Assembly (NCBI GenBank): GCA_051530055.1
Contig: CM121341.1
Location: 13,764,001 to 13,828,000, forward strand
Direction: 5' to 3'
From: Neoechinorhynchus agilis
Taxonomy: Eukaryota > Acanthocephala
DNA length: 64,000 nucleotides
The notes below the pieces were generated by a model. It worked only from the letters and a program-made list of their open reading frames with translations, was not told the origin of the DNA and made no database searches. Numbering within the stretch: the stretch's first letter is position 1; each line of letters opens with the position of its first letter. A program made the translations under genes and the position numbers. Below, piece after piece: positions 22,911-34,034 of the stretch.

Positions 22911-23024
22911 ATCTTGTATATTTCTTTGAATGATTGACCATTCGAATAGAACGTTTTGATATGACAGTGATCGGATTTTTTATATTTTCACCAAAATTTA
23001 ACAAAACTTTCATCTCTGAAAAAA
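22911..23024. other. Short AT-rich spacer
   Basis: Nothing recognised between the hairpin element and the inverted duplication that starts near 23025. Confidence 0.3.
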
Positions 23025-23090
23025 GTTTATTAAATATTGAATGCTAAACTACGATCTATAGATATTAATGTCACCTAAACATTATGTGGC

Positions 23091-23444
23091 TCATTGTGAT
23101 CCTTTAGGACAAGACGCATCCACGACTTTGTAAAGCTGTGGATTTAGGTAATTCAGACTTAGGAGAACAAATCTCGCTGGTTCCACGTCCACTTCTATTT
23201 CATATACCATGTCTTCGATGACTGGACTGGTCACTTTGAACTGAATAAGAAGAGTTTGTCCGTTCTTAAGTGTCGGTGGAAGATTGGCAATATCTACTCC
23301 ACAAGTTCTCGAGGTCATTGCCCACGCCACCCCACGGACGTAAGTTGCGAGTTCTGAGGGAGAAGCTGCCTCGTAAGCTCCTCGTTTCTGGACGACAGCA
23401 ACCACCACGGAGAAAAGAGCAAGAAAGACGAGAAAGGTTTTCAT
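23091..23444 (-). CDS. Small secreted protein A, copy 1
   Basis: 117 residues: a clear signal peptide (MKTFLVFLALFSVVVAVVQ), a helix-like stretch (SPSELATYVRGVAWAMTSRT), then alternating beta-like segments with two cysteines (Cys at TCGVD and at DASCPKG). The helix-then-strands layout and the lone cysteine pair resemble a cystatin/monellin fold, but the cystatin QxVxG motif is absent, so no function is claimed. It is nearly identical to the inverted copy at 35501-35854 (differences include V/I and K/N). The duplicated segment runs about 23025-23633. It probably acts outside the cell, or in the secretory route. Confidence 0.65.
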   Translation of the reverse strand: MKTFLVFLALFSVVVAVVQKRGAYEAASPSELATYVRGVAWAMTSRTCGVDIANLPPTLKNGQTLLIQFKVTSPVIEDMVYEIEVDVEPARFVLLSLNYLNPQLYKVVDASCPKGSQ

Positions 23445-23633
23445 TTTTCGGTTCGGATTTAGTCACTTCTCTACAACCTTTTATCTAATCACTCGGTTTT
23501 TCTAGAGCATTTTTGAACGACGTCATTTCGACCGTCAACAGAAAGGAAAATATTGATTATTGAGTAATTCAACAAACTTCCGAGGTAGATTCATTTGTTG
23601 TACGGTCTCGCTGTTCCGATTAGTTACCATTGT

Positions 23634-24520
23634 CATCTTCTTGATAAAATCAGCATTTTCATTTTTTGTTTTAAAAACGAAATGGGCGATAATCGAACAC
23701 TGCTTCTTAGGGCATAAAAGTAAACACCGGAACTGTACTGAGTATTTTGTCAATTAATCTTTGAATTATTAAAGGTCTAATTTGTTCTTTGCGATCACCT
23801 CTAAATGTTCTTTTTAAGATATAATGAAAACAGCATTATATTCCGACGGACGTTGGAACTCTCATTATTTTGAATTGCATGACAACTACTGCCAATTTTA
23901 TCATAGTATTAATTGAATAAACTTTGAACACAACAAATGCAAGTTTACGAGAATTGAATAATTTTATTCGCTTTGAGATGGGTTTGTTAAAGCTCTTCAC
24001 TTCATCAGTCTTCTGCAATCGACGTTGATTCTCTGATTGCCATTGAGGAGCTTCAAGTCATTAAATAGATTATTACAGCTTACGCTTAGCATAAAATGAG
24101 TATTTGAGTTTAAAAATAAAGTCCATCCGCTCAACTTAGATTGTCCGTGTGATATAATCAAAGGCGGCCCTGATTGATAATTCGAGATTCAAGAACAGAA
24201 TATTGAAGTTATAATTAAAGTGTTCTATTCTCAATTAACAAATTTTCCATTGGAATGGTAATTTGCAATCTATTCCTTAGCAATTCGCTTCCCGTTCATA
24301 TATCTCACCATTAGCTCATAAATACAATATATCAAAATGAAGAATATTTCAAAGATTCGCTCTTAGATCAATCTTATTTGTAATTCGCTTCAATGCCTAG
24401 TTCACTTCTACAATACATTTCCGTGTCGTCAAAAAAAAATTGAAAATATAACCTTTGAAATTTGTTGATTTAAAGGTTCACGTAGTTGACAAAACCTACG
24501 CCAATCGAAAAACGCTGCAA
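23634..24520. other. Spacer; right part belongs to the second inverted duplication
   Basis: No gene recognised. From about 23851 the DNA is repeated in inverse at 62.4-63.8 kb; the segment 24000-24520 is the upstream (promoter-side) region of secreted gene B and is conserved between both copies. Confidence 0.45.
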
Positions 24521-24524
24521 CGAT

Positions 24525-24926
24525 ATGCACTTGAACCTTAGAGTGTTTTTTATCGTGTTGATTCTGATCGCGTCTTTGCCATTTGACACTCAGGCAGCGG
24601 ATCAAATCAAAGATTTGGGTGTTTTCAGTGAGTTGCCGGATTTGTCAACGAATGATTTAAACGTAATGTCGGTCAGTGAACGATTAAGTATTATCCTGAA
24701 AGCAATGATACCTGGTTGTCGTATATTCATAGATGGAACGCTTCCAATGAGTCCAGATTACAGCCTACCTTTATCATTCAACGTTTATTTGGTCAGAAGA
24801 GAGACTGTGCAAATGTTTCGGATCCAGGGATTTTTCGATTCCAATCGACAGTTACAAATAACTGGAGTTCAGTCTGTGGATTCAATTTCTAACTGTGGAA
24901 TTAGACCTTTTCCTGGTAATATTTAG
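24525..24926 (+). CDS. Small secreted protein B, copy 1
   Basis: I choose the Met at 24525 because it begins a good signal peptide (MHLNLRVFFIVLILIASLPF, cut near TQAADQ); the frame is open from 24486. The mature part has about 108 residues: a helix-like stretch (SVSERLSIILKAMIPG), then strands, with two cysteines (GCRIF and SNCGIRP). The overall plan (helix, strands, Cys pair, ending shortly after the second Cys) resembles secreted protein A, but I see no clear sequence match. The inverted copy at 62730-63131 is almost identical. Function unknown. Confidence 0.6.
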   Translation: MHLNLRVFFIVLILIASLPFDTQAADQIKDLGVFSELPDLSTNDLNVMSVSERLSIILKAMIPGCRIFIDGTLPMSPDYSLPLSFNVYLVRRETVQMFRIQGFFDSNRQLQITGVQSVDSISNCGIRPFPGNI

Positions 24927-25077
24927 ACATGGCTCACTATATTCATAGATATTCAAAAATAAAACCTGGATTTTTCAGAAAAACCATTTGGTGTTCAGTA
25001 AACGGCGTGTGGTGGCTACCTTACGCCAAAATGTTTTAACGAAGTGGCCTCGTTATGAGAAATTGCTAAGCACTCTC

Positions 25078-25560
25078 GTCCCTTGACGTTTTCTCACTAT
25101 AAATAACATAGGCGAGCGTTACTAAGAAAAAAATCGCAATGGTGAACATGAGGGGAAGCATCAATAGATCGGCATACAAAATGCATTGAGCCACAAGCGT
25201 GGCATTTTCGCCAGATATTGTTTAATGAAAGTGTTGTAGAGGAAAAACATCGATATAACTAAAAACACAGCACTAAAGCCCATTTGCACCGTTTTAAATC
25301 GACACTTTCCATCGTAAACCTTTTGCGGGTGGTCGTATGTGAATATCCGGATTGCGGAATGCCGCTTTAAGGACGCTCTTTTCTAAGTTTGGTTGTATCA
25401 TTAAAACGATAAGCAGAGCTGATCGAACAGTCCAATATGCTATTGGGGCCAGTCTTGCAATGACAAGACATATTGCCGAACGCGAAAACATTTTATGAAG
25501 TAAGCAAGTGGTCTATAGAAATGGTCGAAGTTTAATATAGCCGTTGAAGACGCCAAGAAT
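25078..25560 (-). pseudogene. Multi-pass membrane protein gene fragment, copy 1
   Basis: Minus strand: MFSRSAICLVIARLAPIAYW then TVRSALLIVLMIQPNLEKSV and FRNPDIHIRPPAKGL (25491 down), a hydrophobic stretch FSAVFLVISMFFLYN (about 25260), and in another frame CILYADLLMLPLMF.. IAIFFLVTLAYVIY with a stop near 25078. An overlapping upstream piece (TMHNEFLASST) lies near 25560. At least four membrane-like segments are spread over three frames, so it is either split by small introns or broken. The copy at 62.15-62.59 kb carries the same pieces but lacks about 90 bp. I do not recognise the family. Confidence 0.4.
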
Positions 25561-25579
25561 TCGTTATGCATCGATAGAG

Positions 25580-25945
25580 AACGAGGCTGTCGCACATTGA
25601 GGCTAAAGTATTATGAAGATTTTTTAAAATTCGCATAGGTAGTAAACACGAATACATTTATTCTATGAAATGTTAACATTTTAAAAACCCCATCTTGAGC
25701 AGTGCATTTAAAGATTATCTCCATTAACAGCTGAAGTAGAGGGTATTATGAGGAGATTATTTGAAAGATTCGCCCAACTAAAAACTCGATTTAGTTGATC
25801 TATGAAATGCTGACACTTTTGCACAAAAACTTTGGGCAGCGCTTATAAAGGTGATCTCAATAAACAGCTTATTTAAAGAGTACAATAATAACCATAGCTC
25901 CAGTTCTCTTGTCTTAGATCACGAAGCTGGGATCTTGTTACGTTT
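25580..25945. repeat. Block present in only one arm of the inverted duplication, with an internal tandem pair
   Basis: This roughly 365-base stretch has no counterpart in the inverted copy, where the flanks join near 62160. It contains two diverged direct repeats about 150 bases apart (GAAATGTTAACA..CATTAACAGCTG and GAAATGCTGACA..AATAAACAGCTT). It is an insertion here or a deletion there. Confidence 0.55.
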
Positions 25946-26059
25946 ACATCCATAATCTGTGAAAATTGCGTTCAATATTTCTATCGCCAATCGTTTCTCC
26001 GTTAATGGCGATAAGCAAATCAGTGCTGCCCTGTGCATCCTAGCATAAAATTGTTAGTT

Positions 26060-26345
26060 TCATTCCCCAAGATGATGGGAATCTCGATGCTTAATTATCC
26101 TTTTTACGGCACGGTTTGCGATACCAACTGAACTCAGTGGCTGATTAACTTTGAAACCCAAATTTAGGAATGGCAGATAATCCGATGGTTTATCTCGCAA
26201 CACCTGAATCCCTCCTGTAGGATCCATAGAATTAAAGCTCTTCTCCACGTTATCGACCTCCAAATCCTCATTGTAGGTAAACGGCACTGTCGCGATGTTA
26301 AATCCACGAAGACATACTGCCTTTCAAATCATCGAGGAAAATCAT
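26060..26345 (-). mobile_element. PLE reverse-transcriptase fragment, copy 1
   Basis: MPFTYNEDLEVDNVEKSFN then SMDPTGGIQVLRDKPSDYLP and FLNLGFKVN match the segment between the YVDD motif and the FLN block of the PLE at 9.4 kb. The element is a relic, broken, and is included in the inverted duplication with 61.8-62.0 kb. Confidence 0.7.
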
Positions 26346-26419
26346 TGCGAAGACGGGAGCATCGTCGCACTCTATTCCTCAAACGATGTCTTTGAGACAG
26401 TATTATTCCGTCATTTATA

Positions 26420-26800
26420 ACAAATGCGCATCCCAAGAGAGGCGAGGAAGTGCAAATGCCTTCTCGGGGACGTCACGCTCACAGCCAACAACATAACATT
26501 AGCCGCTGTTAAACCAAGGGGAGCAGCAACCGCCGCTGAGGAACGCAAAAAGACAAATACAGGGACTTGGGTCGAAATATTATTTCGTGCCCTTTATCGT
26601 CGAGACACTCGGGTCGTTTGGGTACTGCGGCGCAGGACCTGGGACGAATCACTGATGATCGGAGATCAGGAGCATTCCTCTAACAAAACATTAGTCTGGC
26701 TGTACAGCGAGGGAACGCTCAATCCGTTTTTTCGACCGTTACACCACTAATGTAGCTGAGTGATCCAGAGCTGTAATGTGAATGTTGGTAATATTTGGTC
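26420..26800 (+). mobile_element. R2-like LINE fragment (endonuclease region and 3' tail)
   Basis: In shifting frames it reads LLGDVTLTANNITLAAVKP and RGAATAAEERKK, then KYRDLGRNIISC, corresponding to LIWDATCVDSLAMSNRQ..RGGAASAVERRK of the copy at 40.4-43.3 kb. The tail (about 26640-26790) recurs in inverse at 61.1-61.3 kb, and the first part recurs at 31.03-31.25 kb. It is dead. Confidence 0.7.
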
Positions 26801-27014
26801 GAGACTAAATGCTATTTTGATTGCTGAAAGAAAAGCGTTTAAATTCAGAAAGAAATCCATTACAATTATTCTGATGTACAGGTAGACGACCGATTTTAAT
26901 TTGTTAATCGATGATTGAACACATAATTCGTTGAGCCAATCAAAATTAGACGAAAGAATGCTCGTTAATCAACAACGTGAGCTTCCTCTATATTTCGTGA
27001 ATGCAAAAATTCAA

Positions 27015-27650
27015 ATGTACTCCTTCGTTTCGGGTCTTTATCAGCACTTGAACATTAAACCGGAGTTCCGGGTGTTGGTTATTGGTTCGTTCGCAAGTGG
27101 AAAGACGACTTTTGTTCGGTTCTGTAAAGCTGCCTTGGATCGAGCGTCGTCAATTCCAAAACGACCGCCTATCCCAACTGTCGGATGCAACACCGTTCGG
27201 ATAAAAACAGCTAAGGCGATTCTTACTTTCTGGGATCTCGGTGGACAGGACGACCTTCAGCCATTATGGTCAAGTTACTATTCTGAATGTCAGGGAATAG
27301 TTTACCTCATTGATTGTAGACAACAAGAACGGATTAAATCTATTGATTTGAACAATGTCTAATTTGTTCAAATCGATACCACGAATATGTCGAGTTCTGC
27401 TCTTTTTGAAACAGTAATTAAACATCCTTCTTTAATTAGTGTTCCTGTACTTTTAGTACCGAACTATCAAGAAGAGGCAAATCCAAGAGACTTTAGACGA
27501 ATGTTCAATCTGGAAACGATCTGCAATCAAGAATGCATGATTCTGAATTGTTGTTTGCTCAAAGGAGAAGGAGTTATCGAAGGTGTACAATGGCTATTAG
27601 AAGCCATGAATAGAAATATCGCTAACCGAAAACCCAAAATGTACGATTGA
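27015..27650 (+). CDS. ARFRP1: ARFRP1-like small GTPase, interrupted or with a tiny intron
   Basis: From Met 27015: MYSFVSGLYQHL, P-loop GSFASGKTT, PTVGCNTVRI, WDLGGQDDLQPLWSSYYSEC (switch II), GIVYLIDC, then after an interruption SALFETVIKHPSLISVPVLL, NYQEE and LKGEGVIEGVQWLLEAM. Order and spacing match ARFRP1, the Golgi GTPase that recruits Arl1 and golgins. Between 27340 and 27390 an in-frame TAA sits inside a short palindrome (GATTTGAACAA and its complement); removing that stretch would restore the family length, but no in-phase GT..AG pair was evident. The nucleotide-specificity motif NKxD is replaced by NYQE, and the P-loop start is atypical. It could be a diverged paralogue or an early pseudogene. 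Confidence 0.65.
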
Positions 27651-28200
27651 GACACTCCTTTTGTGCATTGTATAATTAAAAGCAAATTCCACCGAACAAC
27701 GTTTTTATGGTTTGACAGTGAGTAGTAGTAATATAACAAAATCATTTGGAAAAACTGAATCCAAACGTTTTTTGGAATAAACTCGTTTAATTTGCTTCTG
27801 TTCAGCATTTAAAAGTCAAAATATAAAAGAATTTACACTTTAAAATCAACAGAATTGGTAACGAAATTGATATATTCCCTTTTTGGTCCTCAATTCGCTA
27901 CCGTGTAGAATTAAGAACCTAGGACACCCTGATCGGCACTATTATTAAACGTAAATAGAGCATTCAAACAAAGATATTTATTTGTACCGACAAACAAGAC
28001 ATTCTGTGCTGAGTTAATACATTGTTTACTTAATTTTTCATGTTTTAACAGTCTTTTGCTTCGATCTTTAAAGCTCCAAGCTCAATATTTGCGTTCAAAT
28101 TCACTTAAAACCAACGAAGACCAAATAGTATATTTTTCTTTACTAGCACAACAAATCGTTGCCATGGTGATCCTGATTATAACAGCTTACAAATGTAGAA
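27651..28200. other. Intergenic spacer
   Basis: AT-rich, no repeat, RNA or ORF recognised. It should hold the promoter of the membrane-protein gene starting at 28223. Confidence 0.4.
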
Positions 28201-28222
28201 TTTTGCAATAGAGGTTTTCCTT

Positions 28223-29610
28223 ATGATCGCTGTGCTGCTTGCCCTAACGAGTGCTAGTGCATCCGCACAAATGTTGTTGTATGGAGAACCTTTATTGGCT
28301 TTATCAAGCGAACAAGTTACCTATTTATGGAATGTCTCATTGATTATGAAATCAGCCGGGTATCCAACTGCACTTGACTCTATCCCTTTAAGAACAGTTT
28401 CTGTTGAAATTGGCTCAAAATTCACATTAAAGCCTAGCCAGGCAATTGTAGACAAAATGCTTTTGTTGATCAACAAAGGACTTGATAGCCATGTTGTTTG
28501 GTTCCGATGGCCATTTGAAGGAGATTCTGGAGGACGAATAATCGTCTCATACGATTACTCAATTAACACTTATAAATCTTGTTCAGTGGGAATCGAAACG
28601 GACTCGAATGGAAGTCTTATTGTTGACACTAAAACAACTATAAATCATTCGGCCTACTATTTTGTGATCGGTCTGCAACTAAAGAAAAGTGGATTTAATG
28701 ACCTATTGAAGAAGTATTATGTCAATTTTTATAGACGAATCGCAAACAGCATTTGCGATGGAGAAACGTTTATTCAACTGGATTATAACCAAACAGTTAA
28801 GCCTCGGTGTGGTATTGAGTATTCCACGAAGGCAATGTTCGATTTTGTGGGCTTAAAGACGTATACTCCGTGCCCTTCCATTGAGATTTCACCTTTTAAG
28901 TATGAGGGAACCAATATAGACGATTGTAATCTTGTCAAGACAATCATAAAACCAATCACAATTTACAATGAAGGTCGAGATGTCACATGCCGGGTTAACT
29001 TCTTTGAAAGTATTCCATACGGAAACGATCAACATAATGAGAATTTTTCTCTGAAAAGAAAAACTCTTATTAATTAGAAGACCCAAACATTTTCTCCAAT
29101 ATCTTCTGTTCTCAAACTATCAAAATTATGAGCGATTTTCGGTTTATGAGTAAGATAAAAACCACCTTTAATGCGAAGGAACTAAGTGAAATCGATTTAG
29201 TATGCCCTTGGCAATGTAAGGGTTGCAGCTATCTTTTCACGCTCGATTCTTTATCTTATCGAAACTACAAAAACATTTCTAGTGGAAATCGTGAGCGGTT
29301 TAGATTTAGAGTTCCGAAGACAAAGGAGGCGCAATTGACAGTGCAGTGCACAGCTACCGACGGATTGCAAGCCAAATCATCAAAAATAAGAATCGATGTC
29401 ATTAGAGGACAATTGAGGCGTCGCAGTATCGTATTGCTAGCCGTACTTTTATCGATATTTTTCATTTTCTTATTAGCTCTCTTATTGCTACTGTGTTGTT
29501 CGAAAATTACACCGAATGAAAACTACGTTAGCACTGAGTTGGATAGTCGTCATGAAGTGCCGAATATCATTGCTGAGTTAGTGGATATCGAAGATAATCG
29601 TAATAAGTAA
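28223..29610 (+). CDS. Uncharacterised single-pass membrane protein, paralogue 1
   Basis: Exon 1 (28223 to about 29009) begins with a signal peptide (MIAVLLALTSASASAQ) and a roughly 245-residue ectodomain with several N-glycosylation sequons (NVS, NGS, NHS, NQT). Exon 2 starts at 29078 after ATTAG with DPNIFSNIF, has a Cys-rich segment (CPWQCKGC), VQCTATDG, a membrane segment (SIVLLAVLLSIFFIFLLALL) and a 33-residue acidic tail. The proposed intron (29010-29077, 68 nt) keeps frame but is inferred. It is clearly paralogous to 36177-37762: shared LALS.., RSVSV-like strand, VVW, YKS, YF.IG..L..(S/T)GF..L.K.YY, SIC-G and VQC-ATDG. The VQC..ATDG part is reminiscent of Ig/PKD-like folds. Family unknown; it may be a cell-surface receptor or adhesion protein. 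Confidence 0.6.
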
Positions 29611-29734
29611 AATACTTTTTTTGACGAAACCGCTTTTTGTTGAGTTCTGATCATTCTAACTAGCTTTTTAGCGAACTTTTGACTGCTTTAATTAGTTAGC
29701 GTTTAAAATGGTGTCACTTAAGGAATGATAAATC

Positions 29735-31390
29735 AAACAAAACTGTACGGCAAATCCTTTCAACTGGCAAAAAGCGATCATTGCCTTTGCGACAATTGTA
29801 TTAATCTCTCAAAATCTCGAAATTTGTCCATTCGAGCAAGTAGCTCCCCAAAAGCATCAATGTGGATCAAACTGTGCAGAATCGGTCAAAAACTGCTGAT
29901 GACCTTCCATGTAACGCAGAGGCAATTGTTCATTCACTCCGCACTTTCATCACCGGAAACTCAAAGCCGTGCGTGATCTTGAAATGTGATTTTAAAATGC
30001 ATTCAACACAGTTCACCGAGCAGATTTGCTCGGAGTAGCTAGAAATCACGCACCAGAAACATTTCGCTATTTCGTTAATGTCTAATAGGAGTTCAACACC
30101 CCTATCGTGCAATAACCACGTTTTGTGGGATCATTTGGGCCCAATAGCCTTCTCACTCGCAGTCAATCCCGTCGCGCGCTCCCTCCAGTGCAGCTTAACC
30201 GGCTGGTACCTGGACGATGCCACGCTCGGAGGTAACCCTTCTGTAGTACTGCGCGATTTGGAGACGCTCGTGAAGGAGGCAGTGAAAATTTTTCATTGAA
30301 TTGAATGCTGCGAAATGCGAGATTTTAGATATGAACGTGAAAGAAGCGTCCAGGCAAACTATCGTGAAAGATTTTCAGAACCTGACCCTGGATGGAATTG
30401 ATCACTCTAGATCGGTTGAGTCTTCTAAGAAGCCGCATTTTTGCTTCTAATGCTGAAGTAGAGATTGCCAATCTTCAACCGCAACTTTCGGTGCTGTGCG
30501 AACGAGTTGATGAATTATCTTCGAACGAGGCTTTGTTCCTGATAAAGAACACCCTCTTCATTCCAAAACTGCTGTATAAGCTGCACACAGCACCTTTTTT
30601 AGACATTAGAATAAGTTGGCAAAATTAGACGAAACGGTGAGAGCCTCCCTCCAGAAAATTTTAATTACTCAGCTGTCGGGCGAGGCCTGGCGTCAAGCGT
30701 CCTTGCCTGTGTCGTCCGGTGGTTTGGGTATTCGAAACGCAGCTGATATTTCTCTGTCAGCTTATTTGGGATCGTATGAAATAAGCCAAAATAGTTCAGT
30801 TTTTTCTTGGCGAGAATTACACTTTGGATGACGATTTAATGGAAGCTCTTAATCTTTGGTGTGAAGATTCCGGTCTCCTTCAATGGTTACATACAATCAG
30901 TTTGGGACTCACCCCGGTAGCGAGAACTCGCAATTCTTATTCGTGCCCTGAATACCGTGAATGCGCCCAACATCCTGTAGCCGAGCAATATTTGCCGACT
31001 CGATGGCCGTAGACCGCACGGTGTCACAGTATTCCCGTGGCGAGAGGGAAAATGCCTTCTCGGGGACGTCACGCTCACAGCCAACAACATAACATTAGCC
31101 GCTGTTAAACCAGGGGGAGCAGCAACCGCCGCTGAGGATTGCAAAAAGACAAATACAGGGACTTGGGTCGAAATCATTATTTCGTGCCCTTTGGCGTCGA
31201 AACGCTTGGGTAGTTTGGTACTGCGGCGTAGGACCTGGTCGAGCAAGTCCCCAAGAGACTCAGGCGAATCAATGGCGATCTGAGATCAGAAACATTCCTC
31301 CTACAAAACATAAGTCCTGTTATGAAACCGGGAGTCGCTGCATCCGTCCTTTTGATCGTTACACCAGGGCGGCAGCTGAATGTCCCAGAA
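29735..31390 (+). mobile_element. Decayed R2-like LINE
   Basis: Blocks in the order of the full copy at 40.4 kb: NAEAIVHSLRTFI and VILKCDFK (29915-29990), LGPIAFSLAVNPVARSL then GWYLDDATLGGNPSVVLRDL (30138-30260, catalytic YLDD), VDELSSNEALFLIKNTLFIP (30509), SGEAWRQASLPVSSGGLGIR (30679), and the RLE-side part at 31030-31250. Many frame changes and stops are present. The sequence from 31060 shares its end with 26420-26800. The piece 31391-31640 shows no gene. Confidence 0.8.
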
Positions 31391-31639
31391 TGGTGGTGTG
31401 AGTGATCTAACGTGTTATATAAATTTCATTCCAATACATTGTCATGCTAAAAAATATTATATGGTTAGTGGACGAGAGGTGATGGATCCGATGTTTGAAC
31501 AGACCTCAAATACTTTGCACGATATATTTCCTTTCCTAATAGAACGAACTTTTGATAATTGATAAAAAAGAGTGTTATTTATCTGGATTTAAAAACTTTT
31601 CTTACTTATGTGCCATGGATGAGACAGAAACGAGTTCTT

Positions 31640-31990
31640 AGTTACATAGAAGGAGCTCGGCAAAAGAAAAAAGGAGAGCAAGACCAAAACTTGGAGCTGA
31701 TCAAAGGGTAACCGCTGAGGGGAAGAAACTCACTGATGAATCCCACCTCCTGGAGGTATCTGAGGATCCAGAGAGAAGTACAAACTCATAACCGTGTGGT
31801 TCAAATATTAAGTGATTTTATGCGCTTCCTTGAACCACGTCGGTGGGTTGTGTGCTCAAGGAAAATAATTAGCAGAGAAAAAGGCCTCACATCAACATAG
31901 AACAAATGTAACCGTCTATCCAGATTTAAAAAGATAAAATGCGTATTTGTGGGAACACCTTTATGCTTCATGGTCTCAAGGATGCGTCCA
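31640..31990 (+). repeat. Dispersed repeat, partner of 4855-5150
   Basis: Shares CTGGAGGTATCTGAG, GTACAAACTC and a terminal TATGCTTCATGG in the same order as the copy at 4.9 kb. Identity is moderate and no ORF is conserved. Confidence 0.45.
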
Positions 31991-32738
31991 GCATTCCCCT
32001 TCTTAATCGCACATCAAACCATTTTCCAACCTTGGATAAGAATTCCGCGGTGTTTGGTCCGACGGCCCCAATTGTCTCAACGACGAGAAGTTAGAAAATG
32101 CAGAGCTAAAGATTGAGACATTTGTATTTCTCCTCTTTTCATCACTTAACCGGTCAAGAAACTGCAAAGGACATGTTGCTCTTAGCAATCGTACTCGAAC
32201 AAGTGAAAAATAGGGAAAGAATAGAATAAAGATTCCGAAGGACGGCCCTAATAGTTATTTCGTGCCATTTTCTGGGTCACTTAGAACGCCCTGTTGTGAA
32301 ATATTTCGCAAGCGTCGAAATATTGGTTTGTGTCAAAGATGACACCGCGATTTGATAGAATTTGTCAAGCTGCGATACGTTAATAAAAAAATGAAATTTT
32401 TGGCCGATTTCTTACATGGGACATGAACGGATAACGCACTTAGCCAACGTTGAATAAGGAGTTCAAGTATAAAATGTCCGTATGCACCATATCACGTATT
32501 TGCTGCCGTTTCTTTGGTCCTTAATCGTAATACCGAATAAGCTTGTTTTATCAATAGAAGTTCATTGAAAATTCCAAAGTGAGAGTGCGATGCTCAAAAC
32601 CCATTTAGGGCAACATCGAAATTTTAACCTATGGCAAGAACGACATTTCATAAGATTGACGTCTTCGTTCACGCGCACATGAACGTATAAAGCAACGCGG
32701 CTACATCTACTTCCTTTTACACTTTCTTGAATCGAAAA
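31991..32738. other. Spacer upstream of the EF-hand gene
   Basis: No gene recognised. A short stretch near 32245-32290 (ATTTCGTGCC) recalls the R2-like tail but is too short to call. The EF-hand promoter should lie here. Confidence 0.35.
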
Positions 32739-33557
32739 ATGGATTCTTCTCATGGATTCGACGATCAATTTGACAACAATCCTGAAGTGCTGCAATGGAT
32801 GCAAAACCCAGATCAGTATTTAAGTCAAGACATAGTTCCCCCGATTACACATCCGCAATCCACAGTTCCCGTCGCTTATGATACTGGCAATTCAACGCCA
32901 CAGTCTGCAATTTTAAGAGTGCTGCCACAACCCTACTCAACTCCAGTCACTGCAGCAAGTCAAAATATTCCAACCGATCAATCTGGTGCCCCTTCAAATT
33001 TTTCCGGCTCTAGTGCTCTCTCAAGTTTATTCTCGCCGTACCAATCAAATCTTAGTACGCCAAAAAATCAAGATGGAGAGTCACAAGATCCTTTATTGTT
33101 CAAAAGTAAATATATAATAGAAGGAGATTCCGCGACGCAGAAAGCAAAAGGATCCCTGAAGCCACTTTCGCAACTAAAGGATTGGTTGCATGAGAAAAAA
33201 GAAGGTAGAAGTCAACGAGATATCAATTCCGTGGATGAACCAATGAGCAAATCTGCTAAATTAGCAAAAACCTACAATGATCTAAAATTACTTTTCTCAA
33301 TCTTCAAATCGCTTGACGCTAACAACGATGGGATGATTACGAAGGAGGATTTTATAATATTGATGCAAAAACAGGGAATGGGGTCGATGGCTAAACCAAT
33401 TGGCAAGGCTACATTTAAGGCTTTAGATGCAGACAAAGACGGTAGACTAACGTTTGCTGACTTTTCTGGAATCTTGATGAAGATAAAAAACAAGAGTTCA
33501 GGAAAACTAATTGGTTCAACAAAGGCCGCCGGCGAATCAATGGATGTCGAATTTTAA
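32739..33557 (+). CDS. EF-hand protein with a long low-complexity N-terminal region
   Basis: 272 residues from the Met at 32739 (MDSSHGFDDQFD; the frame opens at 32727 only through a TTG). Residues 1-130 are rich in Ser, Pro, Gln and Thr and look disordered. The C-terminal third holds two EF-hands in tandem: DANNDGMITKED and DADKDGRLTFAD. Loop positions 1, 3 and 5 are D/N as needed; position 12 is Asp instead of the usual Glu in both, which usually lowers affinity or favours magnesium. A basic stretch (SGKLIGSTKAAG) follows. It is probably a calcium- or magnesium-responsive protein; I do not recognise a named orthologue. Intronless and intact. Confidence 0.75.
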   Translation: MDSSHGFDDQFDNNPEVLQWMQNPDQYLSQDIVPPITHPQSTVPVAYDTGNSTPQSAILRVLPQPYSTPVTAASQNIPTDQSGAPSNFSGSSALSSLFSPYQSNLSTPKNQDGESQDPLLFKSKYIIEGDSATQKAKGSLKPLSQLKDWLHEKKEGRSQRDINSVDEPMSKSAKLAKTYNDLKLLFSIFKSLDANNDGMITKEDFIILMQKQGMGSMAKPIGKATFKALDADKDGRLTFADFSGILMKIKNKSSGKLIGSTKAAGESMDVEF

Positions 33558-34030
33558 TATTGTATAAAATTCTGCGTTACATTGGGACAAACAATAAGTT
33601 TAGACTTCGTTATTTCTAACATTCGACAGAGTGCTCCTAAAACAAAACCGAGTTGGCAGCTTATCTGAGATAGACTACAGCTGACATAACAACTTTAAAA
33701 ACACAACACATTTGTGAATATTAACGGCACGGCGGAAAAAGTTCGTCGTAGTTCAAGAAGTTTCCTAAGATAACTATCAATATCAGGACAATTGTAAATA
33801 ACAATGGTCGAATACCACATCAAGCGCTTTGCTCACGGAACTGATAATGTCAGTATTCGAGCAAGTCACTTTAAAGTGGTCCGCATAGTTCAACTAAACG
33901 CGGATCGTAATATTCCTATGCTATTTATAAGCCAAAGGCTGTAGTTTATATAATAAGCAATTGCTCCAAGAAACAGTACCCACTGTTATCGTTATTAACC
34001 ATCGTTGGTCACTCACCTAAAAATCAATAT
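33558..34030. other. Intergenic spacer
   Basis: 3' side of the EF-hand gene, AT-rich, nothing else recognised. Confidence 0.35.
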
Positions 34031-34034
34031 TTTA

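Noticed and set aside
23270-23488. Arg-rich ORF opposite secreted gene A (also 35457-35675)
   Set aside because: It is the shadow of a duplicated, signal-peptide-bearing gene; conservation is explained by the recent duplication.
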